Positions 25,800 to 34,033 are shown, numbered from the stretch's first letter. The stretch: 37,032 nt of DNA from Nitrospiraceae bacterium (GCA_013140715.1 JABFSG010000036.1:1-37032), one strand, 5' to 3'. Notes: a model not told the origin generated them from the sequence alone. Made by a program: numbers and translations.

Positions 25800-25835
25800 C
25801 CCTACTTTTGCTGGGACAGCCCTACTTAGTTGGGG
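25800..25835. promoter_or_regulatory. Two tandem dyad sites, 20-bp period
   Basis: Site one CCCTACTTTTGCTGGG (25800-25815) resembles the dyad at 11688-11703. Site two CCCTACTTAGTTGGG (25820-25834) is nearly symmetric, CCC-T-ACT-T-AGT-T-GGG, with one mismatched pair out of seven. Same-face spacing of 20 bp is typical of cooperative binding of a dimeric regulator; the regulator is unknown. Confidence 0.45.
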
Positions 25836-25840
25836 ATTGC

Positions 25841-25858
25841 TATAGGAATATTCCTATA
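25841..25858. repeat. 18-bp perfect palindrome upstream of the lipoprotein gene
   Basis: TATAGGAATATTCCTATA is identical on both strands. It may be an operator or overlap the core promoter; it is six bases downstream of the second dyad. Confidence 0.45.
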
Positions 25859-25917
25859 TATGATGAAATTCCAGAGAGACAGTCACTGTTTCTGCAATCA
25901 TTCGGGGCTTGAGTTGA

Positions 25918-27366
25918 ATGCAAAGTTCATTGAAGGTAACGCGGAGTATCGTGCACTGTCTGAGCATGCTTGCCCTTTTGAATCTCGCTGCCTGTGGATC
26001 TGGCGCTGATCCTTCTTCTGGCACCACCACGCCGCGTGCGTTTCTTTCTGACTCCAACGTGCATATGCCGCCCATGAGCGGGCAGTTTGCGTATAACACA
26101 TGGAAACCGGGCGCTGCTGGTTTCCCAAAGGTTGGCGAGACGTATACCGATCCGGTATTCGGCGGAACTGTTCGACGATTGACCGACAGAGTGGGGCTTC
26201 GCAATCAGGAAGATATCTATGCTCACCATTGGGCCAATGCCAATGGGACGCTCTGCTTCTCACGCATAGTAGACCCGATTACAAATAATAATGTCGGGCG
26301 AATCCTCAGTATCGCTACTGGGCAGGTCGTCTATGACGATCAACCAGGAATGGGCGGGCTAATGGCTTCGGATATTGCTTGGGACGCAATGGATCCAAAT
26401 GTGTATTACTATTACAACGGTGCCAGTCTCATCCGTCGTAATTTAGGGACCAAGCCTGTTCCCACCGATACGGTCATAAAGACCTTTCCCTTCCTTCTCA
26501 GGCCCAACGGAGGGTCACTGAACTCGCAGGATCGGACTGGTCGGTACTTTACTGTGCGGTACGGGCTCACTAACGGCCCTGGTGAAGTAGGCACTAATAA
26601 AATATGGGACAGCCAAACACCCGACAACCCCAATACTCCAAATGACGAGAGTATCTATTCTGGTGAAGTGACACCCTTGAGTACCGGTGGATGGGTGGCG
26701 ATCACGCCCGATGGCAATTATCTTGTCACGGCGGCGGGGCCTGGGGTATCGCCCCAGATCGAGCATTGGTCCTACAAGATCGACCACGCAACGCAGGCCA
26801 TCCTCCCCACGCCGACGCAATTCTGGGGCCTCTGCGGGGACCATGGGGTCTTGATCTCAGCATCTAATGGAAAGAACTATTTCATTACGCACAGCTGTAA
26901 TTCTACTGGTGCAAACACGGCTGACGCGGGCACCTATCGAGTCGATATTACTCTGGATCAGTCTAAGGACACCACAGGAGCTCAACAAATTGCTGCTAAC
27001 CAACTGCTGGTTCCTGGGGTGTTTCTCAAAACTGTGGATGGGCATTTTTCTGCTGTGTCGAAGGGACCTAATCAAGATTGGGTATTTGCCGACTATGAAA
27101 CATTTGTTGATGATCCCTTCAATGGGACCCCATCAGGCTGGGTTCCTTACGAGCAAGAAATTGTCGCAATCAATGTAATTACGTTGGAAGTGCGTCGGTA
27201 TGCCCACCATAGATCGCAAGGGCTTGTGGCAAATGTTAGCGATAACTACTATGCTCAGCCACGGATCTCATGTTCCTGGGATGGCTCAGTCGTGTTATGG
27301 ACCAGTAACTTCAATATCGCTTCTCCGGTTGGCTATTCAGACCTCTACGCAATGCCGTTCCAGTAA
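25918..27366 (+). CDS. Secreted lipoprotein, likely beta-propeller, paralogue of the convergent gene
   Basis: A 482-aa protein with a lipoprotein signal peptide: hydrophobic stretch about 8-22, lipobox L-A-A-C with Cys26, then CGSG and a low-complexity linker. The mature part is rich in short beta-strand repeats (VRRLTDRV.., YAHHWANANGTLCFSR, GGWVAITPDGNYLVTAAG, WGLCGDHGVLISASNG, YYAQPRISCSWDGSVVLWTSN), with the ITPDGNY and SWDGS patterns of TolB/WD-like propellers. No catalytic motif is recognised. Its paralogue is the minus-strand gene at 27458-28837, and the two converge with 91 bp between. Anchoring to the outer membrane and a role in polysaccharide binding or surface assembly are inferences. 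The upstream region carries dyads and a palindrome. Confidence 0.8.
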   Translation: MQSSLKVTRSIVHCLSMLALLNLAACGSGADPSSGTTTPRAFLSDSNVHMPPMSGQFAYNTWKPGAAGFPKVGETYTDPVFGGTVRRLTDRVGLRNQEDIYAHHWANANGTLCFSRIVDPITNNNVGRILSIATGQVVYDDQPGMGGLMASDIAWDAMDPNVYYYYNGASLIRRNLGTKPVPTDTVIKTFPFLLRPNGGSLNSQDRTGRYFTVRYGLTNGPGEVGTNKIWDSQTPDNPNTPNDESIYSGEVTPLSTGGWVAITPDGNYLVTAAGPGVSPQIEHWSYKIDHATQAILPTPTQFWGLCGDHGVLISASNGKNYFITHSCNSTGANTADAGTYRVDITLDQSKDTTGAQQIAANQLLVPGVFLKTVDGHFSAVSKGPNQDWVFADYETFVDDPFNGTPSGWVPYEQEIVAINVITLEVRRYAHHRSQGLVANVSDNYYAQPRISCSWDGSVVLWTSNFNIASPVGYSDLYAMPFQ

Positions 27367-27457
27367 AATTATTCCTGGATGACCTTGAGAGGGTCGGGCC
27401 GGCCGTCAGCGTCTGGTTTCTTGAGTGTTTGTCTGCGGTTCTGGATCTGTCCGGTCT

Positions 27458-28837
27458 TCAGTTGACGATACTCAATCCTGTCGGTGCGTTCGGTGGGGTG
27501 GTGTCTACCGGTGGCCCGGGGGGTGGTCCAGTCGGTGATCCGGTGGGGTTGAATCCTATGGCGTAGGTGTCGACATAATCTTTCGGTGAACTGACGCCCA
27601 TATTACTCTGCCAGACGATGATCGATCCGTCCCATGAAGAGCTGATATGGGGTTGTGCGTAATAACTGCTCGATAAATTTCTGCTTCGGTGATGGGCTAA
27701 TCTGCGGACTTCACCGGTCACGATGTTCATCGCGATGATCTCCTGTTTCCAGGCAGTCCAGCCAGTGACACCACCATTAAATGGGTCGCCATTTAAATTT
27801 TCAGTATCCAGAAATACCCAATCTTTGAGCGCTCCACGCATATTGCCGGTCAGGTGGCCGTCGTTGTTCTCCCAGGCCAAAGGAACCAGCCGCTTATTCG
27901 CTGCGAGTTGCTGATCTTCCGTCTTTCCCGCTTGATTCAGTGCGATGTCGGCTCGCCAGACACCGGGGTTATTCTGACAATCGTAGGTGATGAAATAGCT
28001 GTGCCCGTCGCTTGCGCTGGCAATGACGCCGTGATCGCCGCAGAGACCCCAGAATTGCACTGGCATTGTGGTAACTGTCGCTGTCGCATGATTAATCGCA
28101 TAGGACCAATGTTCTTTTTGAGGCGGGGCTGTGCCGCCTGCCGCTGTCACAATATAGTTTCCATCCGGTGTGATGGAGATCCAACCGCCATTCGTCGTGA
28201 AATTTACTGTTTCACCTGCATAGAGGGTGTTCGTCGATCGTTTCCATATATGTCCCCGGCCATTCCATGAGAAGACATAGATGTCGCCGCTTCCATCGAC
28301 CCAGGGGAGCGATCCCCCGAAATTATCGAAGTTTGCGGGAGCCGTAAAGATGGTCACATCGGTCTGTGTCGGGAGATGTCTCTCGACTATCTTGTTTGTT
28401 TCAAACCGCTGATATCTGCTTGGGTCTATCGGATGCCATTGGAGATTTGCCCGTGGCAGGTCGCCGTGGCCAACCGGCTGATTCGTAAATTGGACGGCTC
28501 CCGTAACAGGGCTATAAATATCTAACCCTCCACCGTTTGTCGTGAAACAGCTTGTTCCATTGGCGTTACACCAATGGTGAGCGTAAATATCGTCGTCATT
28601 TGCAGTCAATCCTACATCCGTGACACGGCGAACCGTCTCGCCGAACACGGGGTCCACATAGGTGCCGCCCAGCGCTGGGAAAGCAGCGACGCCGGGTTTG
28701 AAGGTATTGTAGGCATGGGTCCCACTGGTGGGTGGAGGATGCGGAACCGAGTCTATGACCGCGGCATGGGTTGGTACCGTGATAGTGGAGAGCAGTCCCA
28801 CGAGACCGAGAATAGTCCATTGCCGTCGACGCGTCAT
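27458..28837 (-). CDS. Secreted paralogue of the lipoprotein, likely beta-propeller with a truncated C-terminal linker
   Basis: A 459-aa exported protein. Start ATG (28835-28837 on the complement) is preceded by a very strong ribosome binding site, GGAGGAGGT, six bases away; the longer reading to 28957 lacks this. A signal peptide of about 25 residues begins MTRRRQWTILGLVGLL and ends THA-AV. The body repeats the same landmarks as its neighbour: VRRVTD, YAHHWCNANGTSCF, ITPDGNYIVTAAGG, WGLCGDHGVIASASDG, VRRLAHHRS and SSWDGSIIVWQSN. It ends in a Pro/Gly-rich linker and DTTPPNAPTGLSIVN, the usual opening of a fibronectin type III domain, which then stops. It is not a lipoprotein, unlike its paralogue. 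Confidence 0.8.
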   Translation of the reverse strand: MTRRRQWTILGLVGLLSTITVPTHAAVIDSVPHPPPTSGTHAYNTFKPGVAAFPALGGTYVDPVFGETVRRVTDVGLTANDDDIYAHHWCNANGTSCFTTNGGGLDIYSPVTGAVQFTNQPVGHGDLPRANLQWHPIDPSRYQRFETNKIVERHLPTQTDVTIFTAPANFDNFGGSLPWVDGSGDIYVFSWNGRGHIWKRSTNTLYAGETVNFTTNGGWISITPDGNYIVTAAGGTAPPQKEHWSYAINHATATVTTMPVQFWGLCGDHGVIASASDGHSYFITYDCQNNPGVWRADIALNQAGKTEDQQLAANKRLVPLAWENNDGHLTGNMRGALKDWVFLDTENLNGDPFNGGVTGWTAWKQEIIAMNIVTGEVRRLAHHRSRNLSSSYYAQPHISSSWDGSIIVWQSNMGVSSPKDYVDTYAIGFNPTGSPTGPPPGPPVDTTPPNAPTGLSIVN

Positions 28838-29343
28838 AAGATGACCTCCTCCACAAGCTAGTAAGGCCACTCTAGTTGTAGCCGTTCTAGAGATCCTGCA
28901 AAGATTTTGCTGGATGAAAGTTCTTGTTATCTGGACCATGGGCAGAGACCTACGCAAAACCGATGCCGCCTCTACCTTGTGCCGCGCCTGGCCGCATCAG
29001 GCAGGATTGAAAGATGTCAGGCGTATATTCGTAACATATTGATTCTCAAAGAGGCAGAAATAACAAATGAGATTGCAAAGTGCGATTTTTGTGAAAGAAT
29101 TCATTTATTCGTAGCTGAAAAGTAAAAAGCGCATCATTTTTCAGAACTCTAGAATCTGAAGGATTATCCATTCAAGAAGATGCTGCTTGTAGTGGCTTGA
29201 CCGATAACTTTCAAGCCATTTGAAAATATCGAGGGATTCTATAACGGCGGAATTTAAGTGGCGCGGGATTTGTGGCCAGCGGTCTCTACTGAATCAGGCG
29301 AAGTCCAGCTGCTGCATTGGACGGCCAGAATAGGGAATGCACC
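28838..29343. promoter_or_regulatory. 506-bp divergent intergenic region with an inverted repeat
   Basis: It separates the minus-strand secreted gene from the plus-strand acetyltransferase module and should hold promoters for both. The open frames here start with TTG, lack ribosome binding sites and have no family features. The clearest element is a perfect eight-bp inverted repeat, TGGCTTGA (29193-29200) with TCAAGCCA (29211-29218), ten bases apart. The stretch around 29030-29160 is visibly AT-rich compared with the genes. Confidence 0.4.
29193..29218. repeat. Perfect eight-bp inverted repeat, possible operator
   Basis: TGGCTTGA and TCAAGCCA are separated by CCGATAACTT. No T-tract follows. 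It lies 126 bp before the acetyltransferase start and is the strongest dyad in this intergenic region. Confidence 0.35.
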
Positions 29344-30456
29344 GTGAAATTGACTGTTCGTCTGCTGCAGTGGAGGGATCTTACTCCAAGCCGGCTGTCG
29401 GCGTGGGCCGATCTCGAATCGCGCGCGATCGATCCGAATGCCTATCTTTCGCCCCACTTTGTGCTGCCGGCCCAGCGCTATCTCTCCGGTCATACTGAGC
29501 CGATTATCATGTGGATTGAGGAGGAGGGGACAGCGGGCCATGAGCTGATGGGTGTGGGTATTTTTGAAATGGCGCAAGCAACGCGTCGTTTTCCCTTCGC
29601 ACATCTGCGCGCGTTCCGTTCGCGACATTCCTACCTGTCCGGACTGCTTCTCGATTCCACTGCGGCAAGGGAGGCGATTGAGGCCTGGATTGCCTATTGC
29701 CGGGGCAAGGCATTTCAGTGGCATGGTATCGATTTTGGGTGCTGGCCTGCGGACGGGAAAAGTGAGCAACTTGTGCGTAGTATCGCACCGCAACATGGCG
29801 CCACCTGGCAGGAGTATGAGCGCATGCCGCGCGCAGTACTATATCCGCAACAGGCGGGTGAGTCTTACGTTGAGTCGCATTTGAGTACGCACCGTCGTAA
29901 GGACCTTCGGCGGTGCATGAGGCGATTGGGAGAAATCGGCCCTGTGGCCTGGACTTTCTTACAGGGCACTACGTTTGATGAGGCATGCGTGGATCGCTTT
30001 CTCGAGCTTGAGCAGGCAGGCTGGAAGGGTGAGCAAGGAGACGCGCTTATTTCGGATGGCCGTGATGAGCAATTTTTTAGAGAAATGGTGCGTGGGTTTG
30101 CCGGAGCTGGCCGGGCCATTTTCACCGAGCTACGAGTCGGTGAGAGGGTTGTGTCCTCTACCTGCAACTTCGTTTCGGGCCGTGCCTGTTTTGCGTTCAA
30201 GATCGGTTGGCATCGCGATTTCGCCAAAATGTCGCCGGGAATCCTGAATGAGGTCGAGTTGATGCGCCAAGCTCCATCAATGTCCAAGGATCTCGATTTT
30301 TTCGATAGCGGGGCTAGCCAGGGCTCCTACATCGATGAGCTGTGGGGCGAGCGCCGCCAGCTGAGTAACGCTATTCTTGTCACAACCCCTGCAGGCCGCG
30401 CCATGCTCGGCGCTATCGATTTGGGAAGACAGGTAAAGCGTCGGCTGCTTGGTTAG
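29344..30456 (+). CDS. BioF2-type GNAT acetyltransferase
   Basis: A 370-aa GNAT-superfamily protein with the BioF2-like domain. The landmarks are STHRRKDLRRCMRRLGE (basic helix), FLELEQAGWKGEQGDAL, ELRVGERVVSSTCNFVSGRACFAFKIGWHRDFAKMSPGILNEVELMRQ and LDFFDSGASQGSYIDELWGERR. The layout is the same as in the acetyltransferase at 23018-24292, but the sequences have diverged widely. GTG 29344 has AGGGA seven bases upstream; a TTG at 29317 extends the frame but is unlikely. It heads the decorating module, with no signal peptide. The substrate is unknown. Confidence 0.8.
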   Translation: MKLTVRLLQWRDLTPSRLSAWADLESRAIDPNAYLSPHFVLPAQRYLSGHTEPIIMWIEEEGTAGHELMGVGIFEMAQATRRFPFAHLRAFRSRHSYLSGLLLDSTAAREAIEAWIAYCRGKAFQWHGIDFGCWPADGKSEQLVRSIAPQHGATWQEYERMPRAVLYPQQAGESYVESHLSTHRRKDLRRCMRRLGEIGPVAWTFLQGTTFDEACVDRFLELEQAGWKGEQGDALISDGRDEQFFREMVRGFAGAGRAIFTELRVGERVVSSTCNFVSGRACFAFKIGWHRDFAKMSPGILNEVELMRQAPSMSKDLDFFDSGASQGSYIDELWGERRQLSNAILVTTPAGRAMLGAIDLGRQVKRRLLG

Positions 30457-30541
30457 GGGTGGTGGGACCGGCAGGCAGTGAGTATGTTGAGCCCGAATAG
30501 TCGAACCTCCCAGCCCATAGAATATGCAGTGCCGGAGAGAT

Positions 30542-31207
30542 ATGAGATTTCCTGACGCGGTGCAATCGTTAGTCAGTCGAGCGTATCGCTATGTGTGTAG
30601 GCCAGGGCCGGTACGGACTCTCGAATTGGCATATGTAATTCTTCCGAGTGACGAAGCTCATAACTACATGAGCAAGCTGGAAATAGAAATCTTGAAACTA
30701 TATGGGCCCCATGAAGGGCTTAAGGCGACTCCGCACATTACGCTCAAGTTGGGGTTTCGCGTGCCGGATATCCAGCCCTTTGAGAAATACTTTGACCAGC
30801 TTGTAGCCGACATTGAACCCTTTGAGATCTGCATCAAGAACATTGGATTCTTCGATGAAATGGGGATCGTCTTCATGGATGTGGTGCATACCGCAGAGCT
30901 CGAAAACCTGCGACAGCGAATTCTTCGCGAGCTGTCGGATCGGTATGGCATCAAACCCTATCCACTGGAAGGCGATCAGTATCACTTTCATGCCACGTTG
31001 GCCTATTTGCAAAAGGAAGATTTTCCCAAGGTGCGTCACGAGCTTGAGAATGTAAATATAGAGTTTAAGTTTATGTTGGATGCCATTGGACTCATTTGTC
31101 ATACAGGTGATGAGTGGGTCACATACAAGCGAGCGAGATTAATGCAGCCAGCGGCGAGTCTTCGTGCATGCACGGAATCTGTGCACAGTCTGGAATCGTT
31201 CCTGTAA
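30542..31207 (+). CDS. 2H phosphoesterase family protein (2'-5' RNA ligase/cyclic phosphodiesterase-like)
   Basis: A 221-aa protein with the two H-x-T motifs that define the 2H superfamily: PHITLKLGF (H65, T67) and FHATLAYL (H150, T152), 85 residues apart, each on a beta-strand of a two-lobed fold. Members hydrolyse or form 2',3'-cyclic or 2'-5' phosphodiesters. Here the neighbours are sugar-modifying genes, so a cyclic-phosphate sugar intermediate is possible but unproven. ATG 30542 has GGAG four bases upstream; ATG 30524 is less likely. The C-terminal 25 residues after VTYKRARL are extra and low in family similarity. Confidence 0.83.
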   Translation: MRFPDAVQSLVSRAYRYVCRPGPVRTLELAYVILPSDEAHNYMSKLEIEILKLYGPHEGLKATPHITLKLGFRVPDIQPFEKYFDQLVADIEPFEICIKNIGFFDEMGIVFMDVVHTAELENLRQRILRELSDRYGIKPYPLEGDQYHFHATLAYLQKEDFPKVRHELENVNIEFKFMLDAIGLICHTGDEWVTYKRARLMQPAASLRACTESVHSLESFL

Positions 31208-31274
31208 CGATAGTGATCCGTCTATTTGGTCTGCCGTTATCGGGAATGAGTGGTGAGAAGGGGTAGGAAATCCT

Positions 31275-32804
31275 ATGGGTACGCAGGGCGATTACAGTCC
31301 TCAAGCGCTGGAAATGCTGCAGTTCCGTCGGCAGTTTTTCTTAGGTCCAGAATTTATCAAGGAATTCCCTGCGTGGACCAGAAAGAACGTTGGGGCAGTA
31401 TTTTGTCTGACCGTCCATCCCGAGCTGGAGATCTGCCAGGCTACGAACGAGAACAAGTCAGTCACCTTGCTAGGGTATATTTTAGATCCGAATAATCCTC
31501 AGGCCGGCAACTCAGATGTATTAGGCGGTCTGGTACGTAAACTCGATAGATGCGATGACTTTTGGAAGTTCACCAGCGACTTCGGTGGTCGATGGATACT
31601 TATCGTAGACGACGGCCAAGAAACCATACTCTTTACTGACGCGGCAGGATTGCGAAGTGTGTATTACGCGCAGTCCGCATCTTTAAAGAAAACATTCTGT
31701 GGATCTCAGCCAGGTTTGATCGCAAAGACCCTGAATCTGTCTATGGACGAGGAAGCGTTGGAGTATGTCGATTCACGGGAACTCGCGGACAGTGAGGTGT
31801 ATTGGCTGCCCGGCGATGCTTCGATGTATCGGGACATAAAAGCGTTGCTGCCGAACCACTACTTGAATATGCGAACCGGGCGATCGCATCGATTCTGGCC
31901 CGATGCGGACTTGAAAGGCATGTCCCGTCAAGAGGCGGTGGCGGAGTGTTCACGGCTATTGAGCGGATTGATGGTGAGCGCCAGACAGAGATTCGGCTTA
32001 GCCTTGTCATTGACTGCCGGATGGGATAGCCGGGTGATGCTGGCACTCAGTAGGGACATAGCCCGCGATCTGTACTGTTTTACCTTGGCGTATCCTGATA
32101 CCGAACAGACAAGAGACGTCACCATTCCTGCTGAATTGCTCAAGAAGCTGGGGTTGAAGCATTCCCTCTTAAAATATCCCGAACATGTCGAGCCGGATTT
32201 CAAGGCTATCTATCAAGCGAACATCGACGCAGTAAACAAGTCCTATTGCGCCGACGCGCAAGCCATGTACGATCGCTATCCCCAAGGTCTGGTCTGCATC
32301 ACTGGTGATGTCGCTGAAATCGTCAAGTGTTACTATCGGCTTGCGGAACACAGAAGCAGCAATGTCTCCGCCAGAGATCTAGCGGAGCTGTGCGGAATTG
32401 GAACCCATCCATTTCTCATGCAAGCTTTCGATAGGTGGTTGTCAGCCACTGACTCGCGAAACGTTCATCTGCTGGATCTGTTCTGTTGGGAACAAATAGC
32501 GGGAAGAAAGCAGGCGCTAATTCGCGCGCAATTTGACATTGCCCACGAGTCTTTTGCTCCGTTCAGTTGTAGAAGTCTGCTTACGACGATGCTCTCGGTC
32601 GATGAGGATTACAGACGACCGCCGGAGCACAAGTTTCTCAGAGAGCTGATCGAACTGTTTTGGTTCGAGGTATTACGCCTGCCGATAAACCCTCCCGAAA
32701 AGATACGCGCGAAGAATCTCGTTATCGGTACTCTCAAAAAACTGCATCTCTATCAATTAGTTCCCGAATCGGCAAAGAGACTCGGAAAACGTGTCGTGAA
32801 GTGA
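31275..32804 (+). CDS. Asparagine-synthase-like protein with degenerate glutaminase domain
   Basis: A 509-aa homologue of class II amidotransferases that has lost key residues. The N-terminus begins MGTQGDYSP with no Cys2, and the glutaminase domain is reduced to strands such as GGRWILIVDDGQETILFTDAAGLRSVYYA. The synthetase domain keeps the position of the PP-loop but reads TAGWDS at 247-252 in place of SGGxDS. Asp251 and Ser252 are retained, followed by RVMLALSRD. Glutamine hydrolysis is therefore not expected; ammonia or another nucleophile may be used, or the protein may adenylate a carboxylate. Lasso-peptide cyclases also lack the Cys, but no precursor, RRE or protease gene is nearby. Confidence 0.8.
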   Translation: MGTQGDYSPQALEMLQFRRQFFLGPEFIKEFPAWTRKNVGAVFCLTVHPELEICQATNENKSVTLLGYILDPNNPQAGNSDVLGGLVRKLDRCDDFWKFTSDFGGRWILIVDDGQETILFTDAAGLRSVYYAQSASLKKTFCGSQPGLIAKTLNLSMDEEALEYVDSRELADSEVYWLPGDASMYRDIKALLPNHYLNMRTGRSHRFWPDADLKGMSRQEAVAECSRLLSGLMVSARQRFGLALSLTAGWDSRVMLALSRDIARDLYCFTLAYPDTEQTRDVTIPAELLKKLGLKHSLLKYPEHVEPDFKAIYQANIDAVNKSYCADAQAMYDRYPQGLVCITGDVAEIVKCYYRLAEHRSSNVSARDLAELCGIGTHPFLMQAFDRWLSATDSRNVHLLDLFCWEQIAGRKQALIRAQFDIAHESFAPFSCRSLLTTMLSVDEDYRRPPEHKFLRELIELFWFEVLRLPINPPEKIRAKNLVIGTLKKLHLYQLVPESAKRLGKRVVK

Positions 32805-32959
32805 TCGAAACGTCTGGTTGCGATCTCTTGTGAGGCGATGGCTTGCTGTCTTGCGCAAGTGATATGGAGAGGTCTTGGGAGACTGCAAACGGATAAAGCG
32901 GTTTGCTGAATACGTTCTATCGGCTGTGTGGCTCGTATGGATTGGAAATAGGAGTCTCG

Positions 32960-34033
32960 GTGATCAGCTTTATTAAACAAAAACTGTATCCCTCTGTATC
33001 CAAGTTTGTTTCACGCACAACGTTAGTGGAGGGTCGTTTGAAGGGGGGGAGCTCTTCCTTCAAATGTCTGGTTGTCGGAAATTCTCCTTTCACCGAGTAC
33101 TTGAAGGCGCGCATGTATGATGAGCCGCCCGTTGTTCTTCAACGAAGGCGCATCTGGATCCCCTCATTGAAAAAACTGCTTTGCAGCAAGACGGACACTT
33201 TCGATCTCTGTATTGCCGTCCTTCCAAAGGCCTATGAGTCAACCTTTCATGGTTTGTACGATTACAAGTGTACGGAAGAAGTCCAACAGGTTATTGATAC
33301 GTCAGGCTCATGGGAAGATGTCAGAAGCAGGTTCTCCAGTACAAAGCGCAAAGTAAGCAATAGAGTAACCGAACGATATGGTCTCGGGTATCGAATTTCC
33401 ACTGATGTGGAGGAGTTCGACTATTTTTACCATCGCATGTTCGTTCCCCATATCAAGAAGCGGTTCGGAGAGTTATCCGCTATCGACTCATATGACGAGA
33501 TGAAAGAGTTCTTCCTGAAGGGGCGGTTGTTGTTTGTGACCAAAGGTAGCGAGGCGGTTGCAGGAGCCCTTTCTCTAGTCGAGGATGGGACGCTGATATT
33601 TCGCCGAACCGGCGTTTTGGATGGGGATGAAACGCACATCGAAGGCGGCGGGCAGCAAGCATTGTATTATTTTCAGTTAAAGTACGCGAACGAGCACAAC
33701 CTTCGTGCCGTCGATACCATGATGAGTGCTCCTTTTCTGAATGATGGTGTGTATATCAATAAGAGAGAATGGGGCGCCACCGTGATGCCCGATACGAAGT
33801 CTCAAACCTGGGTCTATTTCTTTCATGCCACCCCTTCGGAAAAAACAGCCCGTTTTTTCGAGAACAACCCAACCATCGTTCATTCCGACAAGGGGTTGAA
33901 GGGGATAATCGGGGTTTCGAACGACATGGAGATTTCGATCGCGGCGATCAATGACTTGACTCGTCGATATCAAGCGAGGGGAATCGAAGGGTTTACGATA
34001 GTAACCCGAACCGGCGCATTGAGCGCTCCATAG
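32960..34033 (+). CDS. GNAT/FemAB-like acyltransferase of the EPS decorating module
   Basis: A protein of about 357 aa with a GNAT-type fold. Landmarks are SSTKRKVSNRVTERYGLGYRIS (basic helix before the second lobe), VEEFDYFYHRMFVPHIKKRFG, FVTKGSEAVAGALSLVEDGTLIFRRTGVLDG and GGQQALYYFQLKYANEHNLRAVDTMMSAPFLNDGVYINKREWGA. These correspond to the central beta-hairpin and the acceptor-side helix of FemAB/BioF2 proteins. GTG 32960 has TAGGAG five bases upstream; a TTG start at 32903 is less likely. It is the third member of this superfamily in the window and the most divergent. The function is presumed to be sugar or peptide acylation. Confidence 0.68.
   Translation: MISFIKQKLYPSVSKFVSRTTLVEGRLKGGSSSFKCLVVGNSPFTEYLKARMYDEPPVVLQRRRIWIPSLKKLLCSKTDTFDLCIAVLPKAYESTFHGLYDYKCTEEVQQVIDTSGSWEDVRSRFSSTKRKVSNRVTERYGLGYRISTDVEEFDYFYHRMFVPHIKKRFGELSAIDSYDEMKEFFLKGRLLFVTKGSEAVAGALSLVEDGTLIFRRTGVLDGDETHIEGGGQQALYYFQLKYANEHNLRAVDTMMSAPFLNDGVYINKREWGATVMPDTKSQTWVYFFHATPSEKTARFFENNPTIVHSDKGLKGIIGVSNDMEISIAAINDLTRRYQARGIEGFTIVTRTGALSAP

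Larger units (their letters stand above)
25599..25917 (+). promoter_or_regulatory. Intergenic region with tandem dyads and an 18-bp palindrome
   Basis: No supported gene. Toward its 3' end it has CCCTACTT repeated at 25800-25807 and 25820-25827, exactly 20 bp apart (about two helical turns). Each copy is followed by a GGG arm, making two dyads (25800-25815 and 25820-25835). A perfect 18-bp palindrome lies at 25841-25858, 60 bp before the start of the lipoprotein gene. Together they look like a control region for that gene. No clear sigma-70 promoter is assigned; the AT-rich palindrome region could include one. Confidence 0.45.

Noticed and set aside
28907-29125. 72-residue open frame on the plus strand
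   Set aside because: It begins with TTG, has no ribosome binding site or family features, and lies in an AT-rich divergent promoter region.
31275-32804. Lasso-peptide or beta-lactam biosynthesis cluster suggested by a Cys-less asparagine-synthase homologue
   Set aside because: No precursor peptide, RRE/PqqD-like gene, transglutaminase-type leader peptidase or beta-lactam partner genes are nearby, and the surroundings are all polysaccharide genes.
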